Source: an uncultured Collinsella sp. (lineage in GTDB: Bacteria; Actinomycetota; Coriobacteriia; Coriobacteriales; Coriobacteriaceae). From it: DNA of 17,987 nt. Positions 1 through 6,747 of the stretch are shown here, piece after piece. The first letter of the stretch is position 1. Each line of letters starts with the position of its first letter. Made by a program: the position numbers and the translations under genes. The notes below the pieces were generated by a model. It was not told where the DNA came from. It worked only from the letters and a program-made list of their open reading frames with translations, and ran no database searches. The stretch lies in contig URBS01000031.1 in NCBI GenBank assembly GCA_900546085.1, forward strand, positions 1 to 17,987, in the 5' to 3' direction.

Positions 1-34
1 AGTGACTGGAGTCAGACGTGTGCTCTTCCGATCT
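1..34. other. Illumina TruSeq adapter remnant (not genomic)
   Basis: Bases 2-34 match the TruSeq read-2 adapter: they begin GTGACTGGAGT and end GTGCTCTTCCGATCT. One T is missing where the adapter has GAGTTCAG and the window has GAGTCAG. This is library sequence left on a contig end, so genomic sequence begins at about position 35. The missing T could be a sequencing, oligo-synthesis or assembly error. Confidence 0.95.
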
Positions 35-162
35 CTTGTATTTAATTCAAAGAAAGAGACGGCCCATAGCAGCATGATTCTTTTATAGCTTTCCTTTTTT
101 GGAATTGAAACCAGCTCGCCATTCTTGAGAAATCGTTTTTTAAAGTCTATTAGCTCATCCAT
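35..162 (-). CDS. DUF2087-domain protein, 5' fragment cut by the contig end
   Basis: About 42 N-terminal residues are visible, beginning MDELIDFKKRF and running to the adapter junction. The pattern FKKRFLKNGEL-(V/S)-IPKK followed by a hydrophobic LLWAVSFFEL stretch resembles the start of the DUF2087 fold, which typically reads F-K-x-F-L-x-D-G-x-L-x-x-I-P-x-K and continues into a YTEKEVN motif that would lie beyond the cut. DUF2087 occurs alone or fused to ArsR-type helix-turn-helix domains; here it begins directly at the start codon, so no N-terminal DNA-binding domain precedes it. The start is fixed by GGAGG at 169-173, six bases from the ATG. The 3' end is missing because the sequence ends in adapter. 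Family call is from recalled consensus. Confidence 0.6.
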
Positions 163-262
163 TCACATCCTCCATTTCATACGCATCTAATACTAAAAAC
201 GCTTACGCTTTAGGTCATCGCATTCAGCTTCTTTATTCGAACTAAACTCGAACTAATCTAAA

Positions 263-481
263 TTATTTGCTCAGACACTCTTCGAAAGCTCGTTTTTCAC
301 TCTGAGTAAAATGCCCTTCCCAGTCAGTCCACGAACAGGAAGGCAACTCACAACGAGCGGAGTCGAAGCCCTCTGCCGTCGGTCGCTCAAAATGCACGAT
401 AACCTTTTCGATATCGCCATCTGTAATCAGGTCAGAATGAATGACCTCGGTTCCATCTTCGAATGTCATATACGGGTACAT
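263..481 (-). CDS. Small hypothetical protein, 72 aa
   Basis: The ATG at 481 is preceded by GAGGTGG about eight bases upstream. The frame stays open further upstream, to 736, but that extension runs back through the neighbouring divergent gene and has a Cys/Arg-rich composition unlike a real protein, so I use 481. The product is acidic and soluble: it begins MYPYMTFEDGTEV, contains a central VHFERPTAEGFDSARCELPS stretch, and ends in a charged helix (SEKRAFEECL). No signal peptide or membrane segment is seen. It resembles small uncharacterised proteins I associate with accessory regions, but I cannot give a function. It is divergent from the 656-1609 gene, and its AT-richer composition matches the contig edge rather than the core genes. 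Confidence 0.65.
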   Translation of the reverse strand: MYPYMTFEDGTEVIHSDLITDGDIEKVIVHFERPTAEGFDSARCELPSCSWTDWEGHFTQSEKRAFEECLSK

Positions 482-655
482 CACGTAAACCACCTCGCAA
501 ACATAAATCCAGTTTAGCATCAAGCTATTGCACCAAAGACAGCAGGCCCCCTTGATGAGTTGATGGTATCTGTTAAATGTCACGTACGATTCACATCTGG
601 TGGGTACCCTGATGGCTACACGAAACGAAGCAGATTTACACCGGGAGGACCCCGC

Positions 656-1609
656 ATGACGACCAAGTACACCGACGCGCCGCGCACGCGTGTCATGACT
701 CCCGCCGCACTGAACAACGGCGTTCACGAAAACCATTCCATCGGCCAGACCATGGCCATCGCGCCCAAAAAGGGCCTGTTCGATGACATTTCCATTCCCC
801 AGATCATCGCCGGCGCCGCAGCTGCCGCCACGAGCGTGGCGCTTGCTTCAAAGATCGGCATTGCCGGCTCGGTGATTGGTGCCGCTGTGAGCTCGGTCAT
901 CACCGTTGTGTCCTCGCAGGTCTATCACCACTTTATCTCCGCCAGCGCCGAAGCAATCAAGGGCACGCATGCCGCTGTCGACTACCCTGCCGGCGCCTAC
1001 GAGCCCGTTGAGCCCAATGTCGAGGAGCACCTAGGTGGCGCCGCAACCACGCAGGAGATGCGCCAGGTTGCGGGACGCGCGACCACGGCGCGCGTCGCCC
1101 CCAACAGCCTGCGCGCCAAGGCGGCGGCTGAGCGCAGCCAGACGCAAAAGAAGGTCATCGTCTTCTCGATCGCTATCGCCATCGTCGCGGTCATCGCCTG
1201 CGCCGGCGTCATCCTTATCACCACTGCCGGTGAGGGTCTGGGCGAGCGTCCCGAGCCGATCCTTTCGTCGCGCACGACCGAGAGCGATACAAATGGCAAC
1301 ACCCAGTCGCAGGATCAGCAGGCACAGACGGACGATACGCAAGACAGTTCTACCTCTGCCAATTCGTCCTCGAATACCCAAAACCAATCGCAGGGCACCG
1401 ATTCCTCTACGACCAACAGCAACACGCCGTCCGGCACGACTGACTCAAGCCAAACGACTGACGGCTCTCAACCGAGCACGGGCGACCAGGCGAATGGCAA
1501 TACACCGAGTACGGGATCTACCGACAACAGCAACACCAACAGCTCGAGCGGAACCGCGTCCGGCACGGCATCCGACAACTCGAGCCAAGGCACGGCATCG
1601 GGCAACTAA
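656..1609 (+). CDS. Membrane-anchored hypothetical protein with Ser/Thr/Asn/Gln-rich tail, 317 aa
   Basis: The start at 656 follows a good site (GGGAGG, about seven bases away); an upstream ATG at 560 in the same frame has no comparable site. Visible layout: polar N-terminus (1-40); an Ala/Ile/Val-rich hydrophobic stretch (about 47-87) that could be one or two amphipathic or membrane helices; a basic connector (about 135-165); a clear transmembrane helix (about 167-190); then a tail from about 200 to 317 made almost entirely of Ser, Thr, Asn, Gln, Gly and Asp. With KK before the helix and a long polar C-terminus, the positive-inside rule places the tail outside the cell. Such tails act as wall-spanning stalks in many surface proteins, but there is no sorting motif or recognisable extracellular domain. 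Function unknown. It is followed by a strong terminator, so it is probably monocistronic. Confidence 0.85.
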   Translation: MTTKYTDAPRTRVMTPAALNNGVHENHSIGQTMAIAPKKGLFDDISIPQIIAGAAAAATSVALASKIGIAGSVIGAAVSSVITVVSSQVYHHFISASAEAIKGTHAAVDYPAGAYEPVEPNVEEHLGGAATTQEMRQVAGRATTARVAPNSLRAKAAAERSQTQKKVIVFSIAIAIVAVIACAGVILITTAGEGLGERPEPILSSRTTESDTNGNTQSQDQQAQTDDTQDSSTSANSSSNTQNQSQGTDSSTTNSNTPSGTTDSSQTTDGSQPSTGDQANGNTPSTGSTDNSNTNSSSGTASGTASDNSSQGTASGN

Positions 1610-1644
1610 GCACATTTGCCTCTCATAGATAACCGACCTGTATA

Positions 1645-1676
1645 ACGGGCGCGAATCGACAGCGGTTCGCGCCCGT
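1645..1676 (+). terminator. Intrinsic terminator after the 317-aa membrane protein gene
   Basis: Perfect 11-bp stem, ACGGGCGCGAA (1645-1655) with TTCGCGCCCGT (1666-1676), a 10-base loop, then a short T run. It lies 36 bases past the stop codon. Confidence 0.8.
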
Positions 1677-1714
1677 TTGCCTTGGGCGCCGCCATGGCGA
1701 GCGCCATGCGATGG

Positions 1715-1737
1715 TAAGATGCTTTACATGTGTAAAG
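1715..1737 (+). promoter_or_regulatory. Putative -10 element and inverted repeat overlapping the ribosome site
   Basis: A 7-bp perfect inverted repeat, CTTTACA (1722-1728) and TGTAAAG (1731-1737), is separated by TG. Its right arm runs into the AAAGAGGAG ribosome site of the gene starting at 1750. A weak -10 candidate TAAGAT lies at 1715-1720, with no good -35. The repeat could be an operator over the transcription start, or a small RNA hairpin that partly hides the ribosome site. Both readings are inference. Confidence 0.35.
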
Positions 1738-1749
1738 AGGAGATTTGCT

Positions 1750-3051
1750 ATGAGCAAGACAATAGCTAGGCCCACGCTTTCACTGGGCAACCACATCTAT
1801 CTGTATCGCCTGCTGCGCGATGCGATTGGATGCGGCAAGCAAACGTTTATGACGCAGGTCGAAGAGGCGCTCGCCGCTGGCGACATGACTGCTTATGACC
1901 TGGGCTTCGAGTCCACGCGCGAGTTGCTCGAGGAGCTCGACGACTGCATTAAGCTGACTGTCTTTAAGGGCGGTCGCCTGTATGCCACGGTCATCGCCAA
2001 CGAGGCATGGGATGCCGCACTTGCCAAAGGCGAGGACAAGCCCAAGACCGCCAAGGGCGCCAAGCAGTCGTACAAAAAGAAGAAGCGCGGCGAGAAGGAC
2101 CTCAAGGCCGTGCGCCCTAAGCACGTTAAGCGTCCCGAGCCCGAAGCCGTGACTGAAGCCGTGCCGGAGCCCGAGGCAGAGGTCGAAGTTGTTCTTGAGG
2201 TAACAACAGAGGTCGAAACCGAACTCGCCGACATGACCGATCCCGAAGTCATGACTGAGCAGGAAGCCGCTGCGGAGCTCAACGAGGCATCCAAGTCGAC
2301 AACCGAAGAGGCGGCTGGCCAGCCCGAGGGGCCCGTGTTCCAGAACCACGATGTCTTTGGCGACAACACCGAGGACAATCAATCCGACGAGCTCGCGGAT
2401 CAAGATGCTGCCGAGGCAACACCGGAGCCCGAGGCGCCCCAGCCTGCCATCTCGCTCACGGTTGTCTATGACCCCGAGAACGCCAACGCCGGCATCACCA
2501 CCATGGTATCCACGCCGGTCGAGGCCAAGCCGAACGTCGAGGCAGAGGACACTCCGCAGGCCGATGCCAAAACCGGGACCGAAGACACGTCCATCTCCGT
2601 GGAACCGACAGATTCCATAGCTAAGCCAGAAGCGGCATCTGAGTCTGCACCTGTCATTGAGTCCGCATCCGCACCCGCCTGTGACCAGGCTCCCACACCT
2701 GCACCGACTCCGGTCCCCAATTCAGCACCGGCCCCCGTTCCCGCAGCACCGACCATCCCCGGGGACTTCCCCATCGATTTCGCGACCGAGGTCTTCTGCC
2801 CTAGCCCGCTGCTGCACCAGCTGTCGACTTATCTCCCCTACGGAGCTGACACCCTCGGCATCGTCGGCGAGTACTACTGGATCGCTCGCGAGCGCGGTAC
2901 CATCGAGGCCGGCCGTAACCGCGCGAGCTTCCCCCTGCGCTACACACAGGCCGGCAAACGCCACGAAGTCACCGTACGCATTCGCCGCAACACCACCGGC
3001 GGCCTCGGAGCCACCTGGGCCATCGACAAGGTCGAAGCCCCGGTCGAGTAA
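1750..3051 (+). CDS. Hypothetical two-domain protein with long acidic Pro/Glu/Ala linker, 433 aa
   Basis: The start at 1750 is set by AGAGGAG eight bases upstream; an in-frame ATG at 1711 lies upstream of the putative -10 and lacks a site. Residues 1-92 form a compact domain (HIYLYRLLRDAIGCGKQTF, LGFESTRELLEELDDCIKLT, GGRLYATVIANEAWD) whose helix-helix-beta pattern is reminiscent of small winged-helix or OST-HTH/LOTUS-like modules, although I cannot confirm that. A Lys-rich patch (about 97-128) follows, then roughly 200 residues of Pro/Glu/Ala/Thr-rich low-complexity linker. The last 100 residues form a second compact domain beginning near IPGDFPIDF with aromatic and basic strands (GEYYWIARERG, RHEVTVRIRR). 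There is no signal peptide or membrane helix, so it is probably cytoplasmic. The Lys patch and basic C-terminal strands would fit nucleic-acid binding. Function unknown. Confidence 0.85.
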   Translation: MSKTIARPTLSLGNHIYLYRLLRDAIGCGKQTFMTQVEEALAAGDMTAYDLGFESTRELLEELDDCIKLTVFKGGRLYATVIANEAWDAALAKGEDKPKTAKGAKQSYKKKKRGEKDLKAVRPKHVKRPEPEAVTEAVPEPEAEVEVVLEVTTEVETELADMTDPEVMTEQEAAAELNEASKSTTEEAAGQPEGPVFQNHDVFGDNTEDNQSDELADQDAAEATPEPEAPQPAISLTVVYDPENANAGITTMVSTPVEAKPNVEAEDTPQADAKTGTEDTSISVEPTDSIAKPEAASESAPVIESASAPACDQAPTPAPTPVPNSAPAPVPAAPTIPGDFPIDFATEVFCPSPLLHQLSTYLPYGADTLGIVGEYYWIARERGTIEAGRNRASFPLRYTQAGKRHEVTVRIRRNTTGGLGATWAIDKVEAPVE

Positions 3052-3052
3052 A

Positions 3053-3092
3053 AAACGGCCTCGGATAGCCAATTGACCATCCGAGGCCGTTT
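3053..3092. terminator. Bidirectional intrinsic terminator between convergent genes
   Basis: Perfect 14-bp stem, AAACGGCCTCGGAT (3053-3066) with ATCCGAGGCCGTTT (3079-3092), and a 12-base loop. A/T runs flank both sides, so it can stop the plus-strand gene ending at 3051 and the minus-strand gene ending at 3106. Confidence 0.9.
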
Positions 3093-3105
3093 GAATTGTG
3101 GCCTT

Positions 3106-3498
3106 TTAGTTGTCATCGGCGCATATAGACACCAGAGAAGCAAGCTCATCCTCAAGTTGCGGAGCAAAGTATCTAAAAGAAACCTGCGCTCCAGTCGGTA
3201 TCGACTCAATCATATTCGCAGCATTATCTGAAACTCGGTACGATGCAGTTTCACCTGTCTTCAAATCCTCTATTGAGCAGACAGCGTCTTCAGCATCAAT
3301 CGACCTAAGCACGCCTTTTCCTTGTAACATCACATCGGCATGCCCGCCAGCTATTTCTAATGAACCTGAGTCTGTCGCAGTCACTTCTCCGGAACCTCCG
3401 CGCGATATCTCTTCCTTTGTTGAACAGCCCACCAATGAAGCCATCAGCACCAAAGACAGAGCTAGACGAATCGCCCTACTTCGAAAAAGTCGTTCCAT
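3106..3498 (-). CDS. Small secreted lipoprotein, 130 aa
   Basis: From the ATG at 3498 the product has a textbook lipoprotein signal: basic N-region (MERLFRSRAIR), hydrophobic core, and lipobox LVGC with Cys25. The mature part of about 105 residues has a Gly/Ser linker, then a mostly beta-predicted region containing VLRSIDAEDAVCSIEDLKTGETASY, with one internal Cys and a second near the C-terminus. The gene overlaps the 3' end of the peptidase gene by 23 bases in a different frame, so translation is probably coupled. In-frame ATGs at 3525 and 3507 lie further inside the peptidase gene and would put extra residues before the signal; none of the three has a strong ribosome site. No function can be read from the sequence. 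A role as partner, chaperone or inhibitor of the co-expressed peptidase is a guess from gene order only. Confidence 0.8.
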   Translation of the reverse strand: MERLFRSRAIRLALSLVLMASLVGCSTKEEISRGGSGEVTATDSGSLEIAGGHADVMLQGKGVLRSIDAEDAVCSIEDLKTGETASYRVSDNAANMIESIPTGAQVSFRYFAPQLEDELASLVSICADDN

Positions 3499-4603
3499 AA
3501 GTCCACGCATAATAGCTCTGATCATACTTCAGGAAGGATAAAGATGAATTCCAGCCGTCCGCTATGCCAATCATCTGCCTTGTCTCTCCAGTTTTCTTAC
3601 CAGTAAGTGTGGCGTAAGCCTCCGCTGTTACAGAATGGGCTGATCCGTTGTACAAACTCGCATGTAAAACATTCGGTCTATTAGAGTTAATCTCATTTTG
3701 AATGCTCGCGATAGCCGGAGAGGAGACAGTGCGGGCGATAAGAGTACTTCCTCTGCTTGCGCAGTAATTTGTAAACCCCGTTGCACAGGTTGATATCGGC
3801 GTTCCGCCCAAAACAACGCCGGGAACAGTCTGTTCTTCAGCGGAAAGAGCATGGGTATTGGTGTAATTCCATATCTGCATATATTGCGAAGGGTCGCTAT
3901 ATAAATTGGCAATGCCATACAGTTCCGCAACGTTCGAAAAAGCTGTCACCATACAAGCATAGTGGGCAGTAAGCCTCTTAATCTCGCTTTCATCATATGA
4001 CATAAACTGAGAAATGGAACGAAATCCAGATACTGTGTAATCCTGCATTTGAGTTGCGTAAATTACGACATCGTTCCAGCTTGAAGGTTTATTCGATAAA
4101 ACGACAGGCCGTCCTTCTATGGAAACAGCCGGGATTGTTCTTCCGCAATTTGTTGTTATTGAACCGTCCAAAGATTGCACACCGAATTCGAATGGATTGA
4201 TCATTACGACTGGGTTATTGAAAGAATAAGACTCAACACCAAGATCTCCTCCCCGATCCATAGGGCTGACTAAGCCGTCTCCAAAACGATATCCCGTAAG
4301 TATTTCATCATCTGAAGCATCTAAAACCAAATAGCCCGCGGCTCTATTGAATGTCACAACCGGAACAATGTAGCCAAGCGGGGACCCATCAACGTCTACA
4401 AAAGGAATAGGGTCAGAAGGCGTATACGAAGAGCCGAGGAGTCCCTTTATATATTTATCGGCAAGCTCTTGCGCGATTTCTGAAGTAAATTGTATCTGCT
4501 CACCATCAATATTGCCCGTCGAAGCAAAAACCTCTTTCGGACGTGCGGCTAAGGCGACAATTGAAGACGCGACAAGTTGCAGAAAACGACGACGCGAAAG
4601 CAT
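3476..4603 (-). CDS. Secreted papain-fold (C39-like/C10-like) cysteine peptidase, 375 aa
   Basis: The N-terminus has a twin-arginine-like motif (SRRRFLQL, residues 3-10) and a hydrophobic stretch ending in Ala-rich sequence, so export by Tat or Sec is likely. Residues about 35-200 resemble a propeptide-like region (EIAQELADKYIKGLL, GYLVLDASDDEILTGY). The catalytic part begins near HYACMVTAFSNVAELYG, where Cys217 is the probable nucleophile; His323 lies in GSAHSVTAEAY and Asp349/Asn352 in ADGWNSS, giving the Cys-His-Asn/Asp order of papain-like enzymes. This pattern fits Peptidase_C39-like or streptopain-like families; the exact family is inferred. Base composition is clearly lower in G+C than the flanking genes (a sampled 60-base line is 40%), suggesting an acquired segment. 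The ribosome site is weak (AAGAAG). Possible substrates are host, dietary or neighbour-cell proteins; none can be named. Confidence 0.75.
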   Translation of the reverse strand: MLSRRRFLQLVASSIVALAARPKEVFASTGNIDGEQIQFTSEIAQELADKYIKGLLGSSYTPSDPIPFVDVDGSPLGYIVPVVTFNRAAGYLVLDASDDEILTGYRFGDGLVSPMDRGGDLGVESYSFNNPVVMINPFEFGVQSLDGSITTNCGRTIPAVSIEGRPVVLSNKPSSWNDVVIYATQMQDYTVSGFRSISQFMSYDESEIKRLTAHYACMVTAFSNVAELYGIANLYSDPSQYMQIWNYTNTHALSAEEQTVPGVVLGGTPISTCATGFTNYCASRGSTLIARTVSSPAIASIQNEINSNRPNVLHASLYNGSAHSVTAEAYATLTGKKTGETRQMIGIADGWNSSLSFLKYDQSYYAWTYGTTFSK

Positions 4604-4659
4604 ATGTTCTTCTTTCTAGAGGAGCGACTTATAAGATACTCCTATTCTATAACCTTTTT

Positions 4660-4671
4660 TGTAACGTTACA
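4660..4671. promoter_or_regulatory. Perfect 12-bp palindrome upstream of the peptidase gene
   Basis: TGTAACGTTACA is its own reverse complement and lies 57 bases upstream of the peptidase start, in an AT-rich leader. It is a plausible dimeric-regulator operator. No convincing -35/-10 pair could be fixed around it; TATAAG-like and TATAGAAT-like sequences lie between it and the gene. The stretch 4604-4883 otherwise holds only the ettA terminator and no supported gene. Confidence 0.35.
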
Positions 4672-4845
4672 GCACTGGTTATATTTCAATTCGATTTGCT
4701 TATGTCCTTGTAACCCAATACGTCTTTACGTTTTAAACGGAATTAGAAAATCACTCATAGCAAAAACGGGCTTTAATCCCAAAGAGATGACTTTGATTAT
4801 GAATCAAACCAGCAGCCAGGACATAGCTGCAGTGCAATTGCTACA

Positions 4846-4875
4846 AGAAAGGCCGCCCTTGCTGGCGGCCTTTCT
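4846..4875 (-). terminator. Intrinsic terminator of ettA
   Basis: Perfect 12-bp stem, AGAAAGGCCGCC (4846-4857) with GGCGGCCTTTCT (4864-4875), and a 6-base loop. It starts nine bases past the ettA stop codon. Read on the minus strand, the stem closes with CTTTCT. Confidence 0.85.
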
Positions 4876-4883
4876 ACTTGCTA

Positions 4884-6563
4884 CTAGTCACGCGTCAGCT
4901 TGCGGTGAATACGATGCGGCTGGGCTGCGTCCTCGCCCAGGCGCTCGATACGGTTGGCCTGATAGGCCTCGAAGTTGCCCTCGAACCAATACCAGTTGCC
5001 CGGATTCTCGTCGGTGCCCTCCCACGCCAGGATGTGCGTGGCGACGCGGTCCAGGAACATACGGTCGTGGCTAATGACCACCGAGCAGCCCGGGAACTCG
5101 AGCAGCGCCGCCTCGAGCGAGGACAGCGTCTCGACGTCGAGGTCGTTCGTGGGCTCGTCGAGGAGCAGCAGGTTGCCGCCCTGCTTGAGCGTAAGCGCCA
5201 AGTTCAGACGGTTGCGCTCGCCACCGGAGAGTACGCCAGCGCGCTTCTGCTGGTCCTGGCCCTTAAAGCCAAAGCTCGCCACATAAGCGCGGCTCGGAAC
5301 CTCGGTCTCGCCGACCATCATGTGGTCCAGGCCGTCCGAGACGACCTCCCACAGGTTCTTGTCGGGGTCGATGCCGGAACGGTTCTGGTCGACGTAAGAA
5401 ATCTTGACGGTCTCGCCCACCTCGAGCTCGCCCGAAGTCAGCGGCTCCAAACCCACGATGGTCTTGAAGAGCGTGGTCTTGCCGACACCGTTGGGGCCGA
5501 TGACGCCCACGATGCCGTTACGCGGCAGGGTGAATGAAAGGTCGTCGATGAGCACGCGGCCATCGAACTCCTTGTGCAGATGATGGGCCTCGAGCACCTT
5601 GTTGCCCAGACGCGGGCCCACGGGGATGCGGATGTCGGTCCAGTCGAGCTTCTGGCTGGCGCGGGCCTCGGCCTCCATCTCCTCGTAGCGAGCCAGACGG
5701 GCCTTGTTCTTGGCCTGACGAGCCTTGGGCGAGCTGCGTACCCACTCGAGCTCGGCCTCCATGCGCTTGGCGAGCTTGGCATCGCGGTTGCCCTGCGCCT
5801 CGATACGGGCGGCCTTGGTCTCCAGATACGTGGAGTAGTTGCCCTTGTAGGGATAAAGGTGGCCGCGGTCGACCTCGCAGATCCACTCGGCAACGTTATC
5901 CAGGAAGTAGCGATCGTGCGTGACGGCAAGCACCGCGCCCTGGTAGTTGTGCAGGAAGTGCTCGAGCCACAGGATCGACTCGGCGTCCAGGTGGTTCGTG
6001 GGCTCGTCGAGCAGCAGCAGGTCGGGAGCCTCGAGCAGCAGCTTGCACAGGGCCACGCGGCGGCGCTCGCCGCCAGAGAGCACGTTAACCGGCATGTCGG
6101 AATCGGGCAGCTGCAGGGCGTCCATGGCCTGGCCGAGCTTGGAATCGATATCCCAGCCATCGGCGGCATCGATCTCGTCCTGAAGCTTGCCCATCTCGGC
6201 CATGAGGGCGTCCATGTCGCAGTCCGGGTCGCACATCTCCTCGCCGATCTTGTTGAAGCGATCGACCTTGGCGATCATGTCGCCAAACGCCATGCGCACG
6301 TTCTCGATGACGGTCTTGTCGTCATCGAGCGGCGGCTCCTGCTGCAGGATGCCCACGGTGTAGCCGGGGGTAAGCCTGGCATCGCCGTTGGAGACTTCCT
6401 CGATACCGGCCATGATCTTGAGCAGGGTCGACTTACCCATGCCGTTGGGGCCCACGACGCCGATCTTGGCACCGGGGTAGAAGCTCAGGGTCACGTCGTC
6501 AAGGATTACCTTGTCGCCATGGGCCTTACGAGCCTGATACATCTGGTAGATAAACTCCGCCAT
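4884..6563 (-). CDS. ettA: Energy-dependent translational throttle protein EttA (ABC-F ATPase)
   Basis: At 559 residues it matches the usual EttA length (about 555). It has two cytoplasmic ABC domains and no membrane helices. Domain 1: Walker A GPNGMGKST (38-46), signature LSGGE (162-166), Walker B LLLLDEP (182-188), switch His216. A charged inter-domain arm of about 75 residues (about 245-320, rich in Arg/Lys/Glu) corresponds to the P-site-tRNA-interacting motif. Domain 2: Walker A GPNGVGKTT (356-364), signature LSGGE (445-449), Walker B LLLLDEP (465-471), His499. EttA binds the ribosomal E site and gates the first elongation step according to the ATP/ADP ratio. Both nucleotide sites look intact. 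The start at 6563 has AAAGGA about 12 bases upstream. The gene stands alone with its own terminator. Other ABC-F members (Uup, antibiotic-resistance types) are less likely given the length and arm. Confidence 0.93.
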   Translation of the reverse strand: MAEFIYQMYQARKAHGDKVILDDVTLSFYPGAKIGVVGPNGMGKSTLLKIMAGIEEVSNGDARLTPGYTVGILQQEPPLDDDKTVIENVRMAFGDMIAKVDRFNKIGEEMCDPDCDMDALMAEMGKLQDEIDAADGWDIDSKLGQAMDALQLPDSDMPVNVLSGGERRRVALCKLLLEAPDLLLLDEPTNHLDAESILWLEHFLHNYQGAVLAVTHDRYFLDNVAEWICEVDRGHLYPYKGNYSTYLETKAARIEAQGNRDAKLAKRMEAELEWVRSSPKARQAKNKARLARYEEMEAEARASQKLDWTDIRIPVGPRLGNKVLEAHHLHKEFDGRVLIDDLSFTLPRNGIVGVIGPNGVGKTTLFKTIVGLEPLTSGELEVGETVKISYVDQNRSGIDPDKNLWEVVSDGLDHMMVGETEVPSRAYVASFGFKGQDQQKRAGVLSGGERNRLNLALTLKQGGNLLLLDEPTNDLDVETLSSLEAALLEFPGCSVVISHDRMFLDRVATHILAWEGTDENPGNWYWFEGNFEAYQANRIERLGEDAAQPHRIHRKLTRD

Positions 6564-6654
6564 TTGCCTGTTTTATCCTTTCTACCTTCTGTTTCCCTAT
6601 TCTTGATTCGCTTTAGTGGAAACGAAATGAGGAAACCAGCTCTGAAACTAAACG

Positions 6655-6674
6655 AAAAAGGGGCATGGTTGCCC
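6655..6674 (-). terminator. Probable intrinsic terminator downstream of the sdpI-like gene
   Basis: Read on the minus strand: GGGCA, a four-base loop, TGCCC, then C and five Ts (A run at 6655-6659). The stem is short, but the U tract is well placed, about 75 bases past the stop of the gene ending at 6748. Confidence 0.5.
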
Positions 6675-6747
6675 ACACCCCCTAATACTACCTGGGAAAA
6701 ATCCCCCGGAACATACTATGAACTGCGTACGCTAGTTTTCCGCAACC

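Noticed and set aside
552..590. Possible promoter TTGATG...TACGAT for the 656-1609 gene
   Set aside because: Spacing (19) and -10 match are poor; several equally weak alternatives exist, so none is annotated.
482..736. N-terminal extension of the 72-aa protein back to 736
   Set aside because: Would overlap the divergent gene's start, reads as Cys/Arg-rich noise, and the ATG at 481 has its own ribosome site.
1310..1606. Ser/Thr/Asn/Gln-rich coding stretch as a tandem repeat or CRISPR-like array
   Set aside because: Low-complexity codons without a fixed repeat unit or spacer pattern.
1780..2403. Minus-strand open frames under the Pro/Glu/Ala linker (also 1893-2378 and 2466-2774)
   Set aside because: Produced by repetitive Glu/Pro/Ala codons read on the other strand; no start signals.
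4577..5074. 165-codon plus-strand frame across the intergenic region and the end of ettA
   Set aside because: Spans the ettA terminator hairpin and antisense to coding sequence; no credible ribosome site or protein-like pattern.
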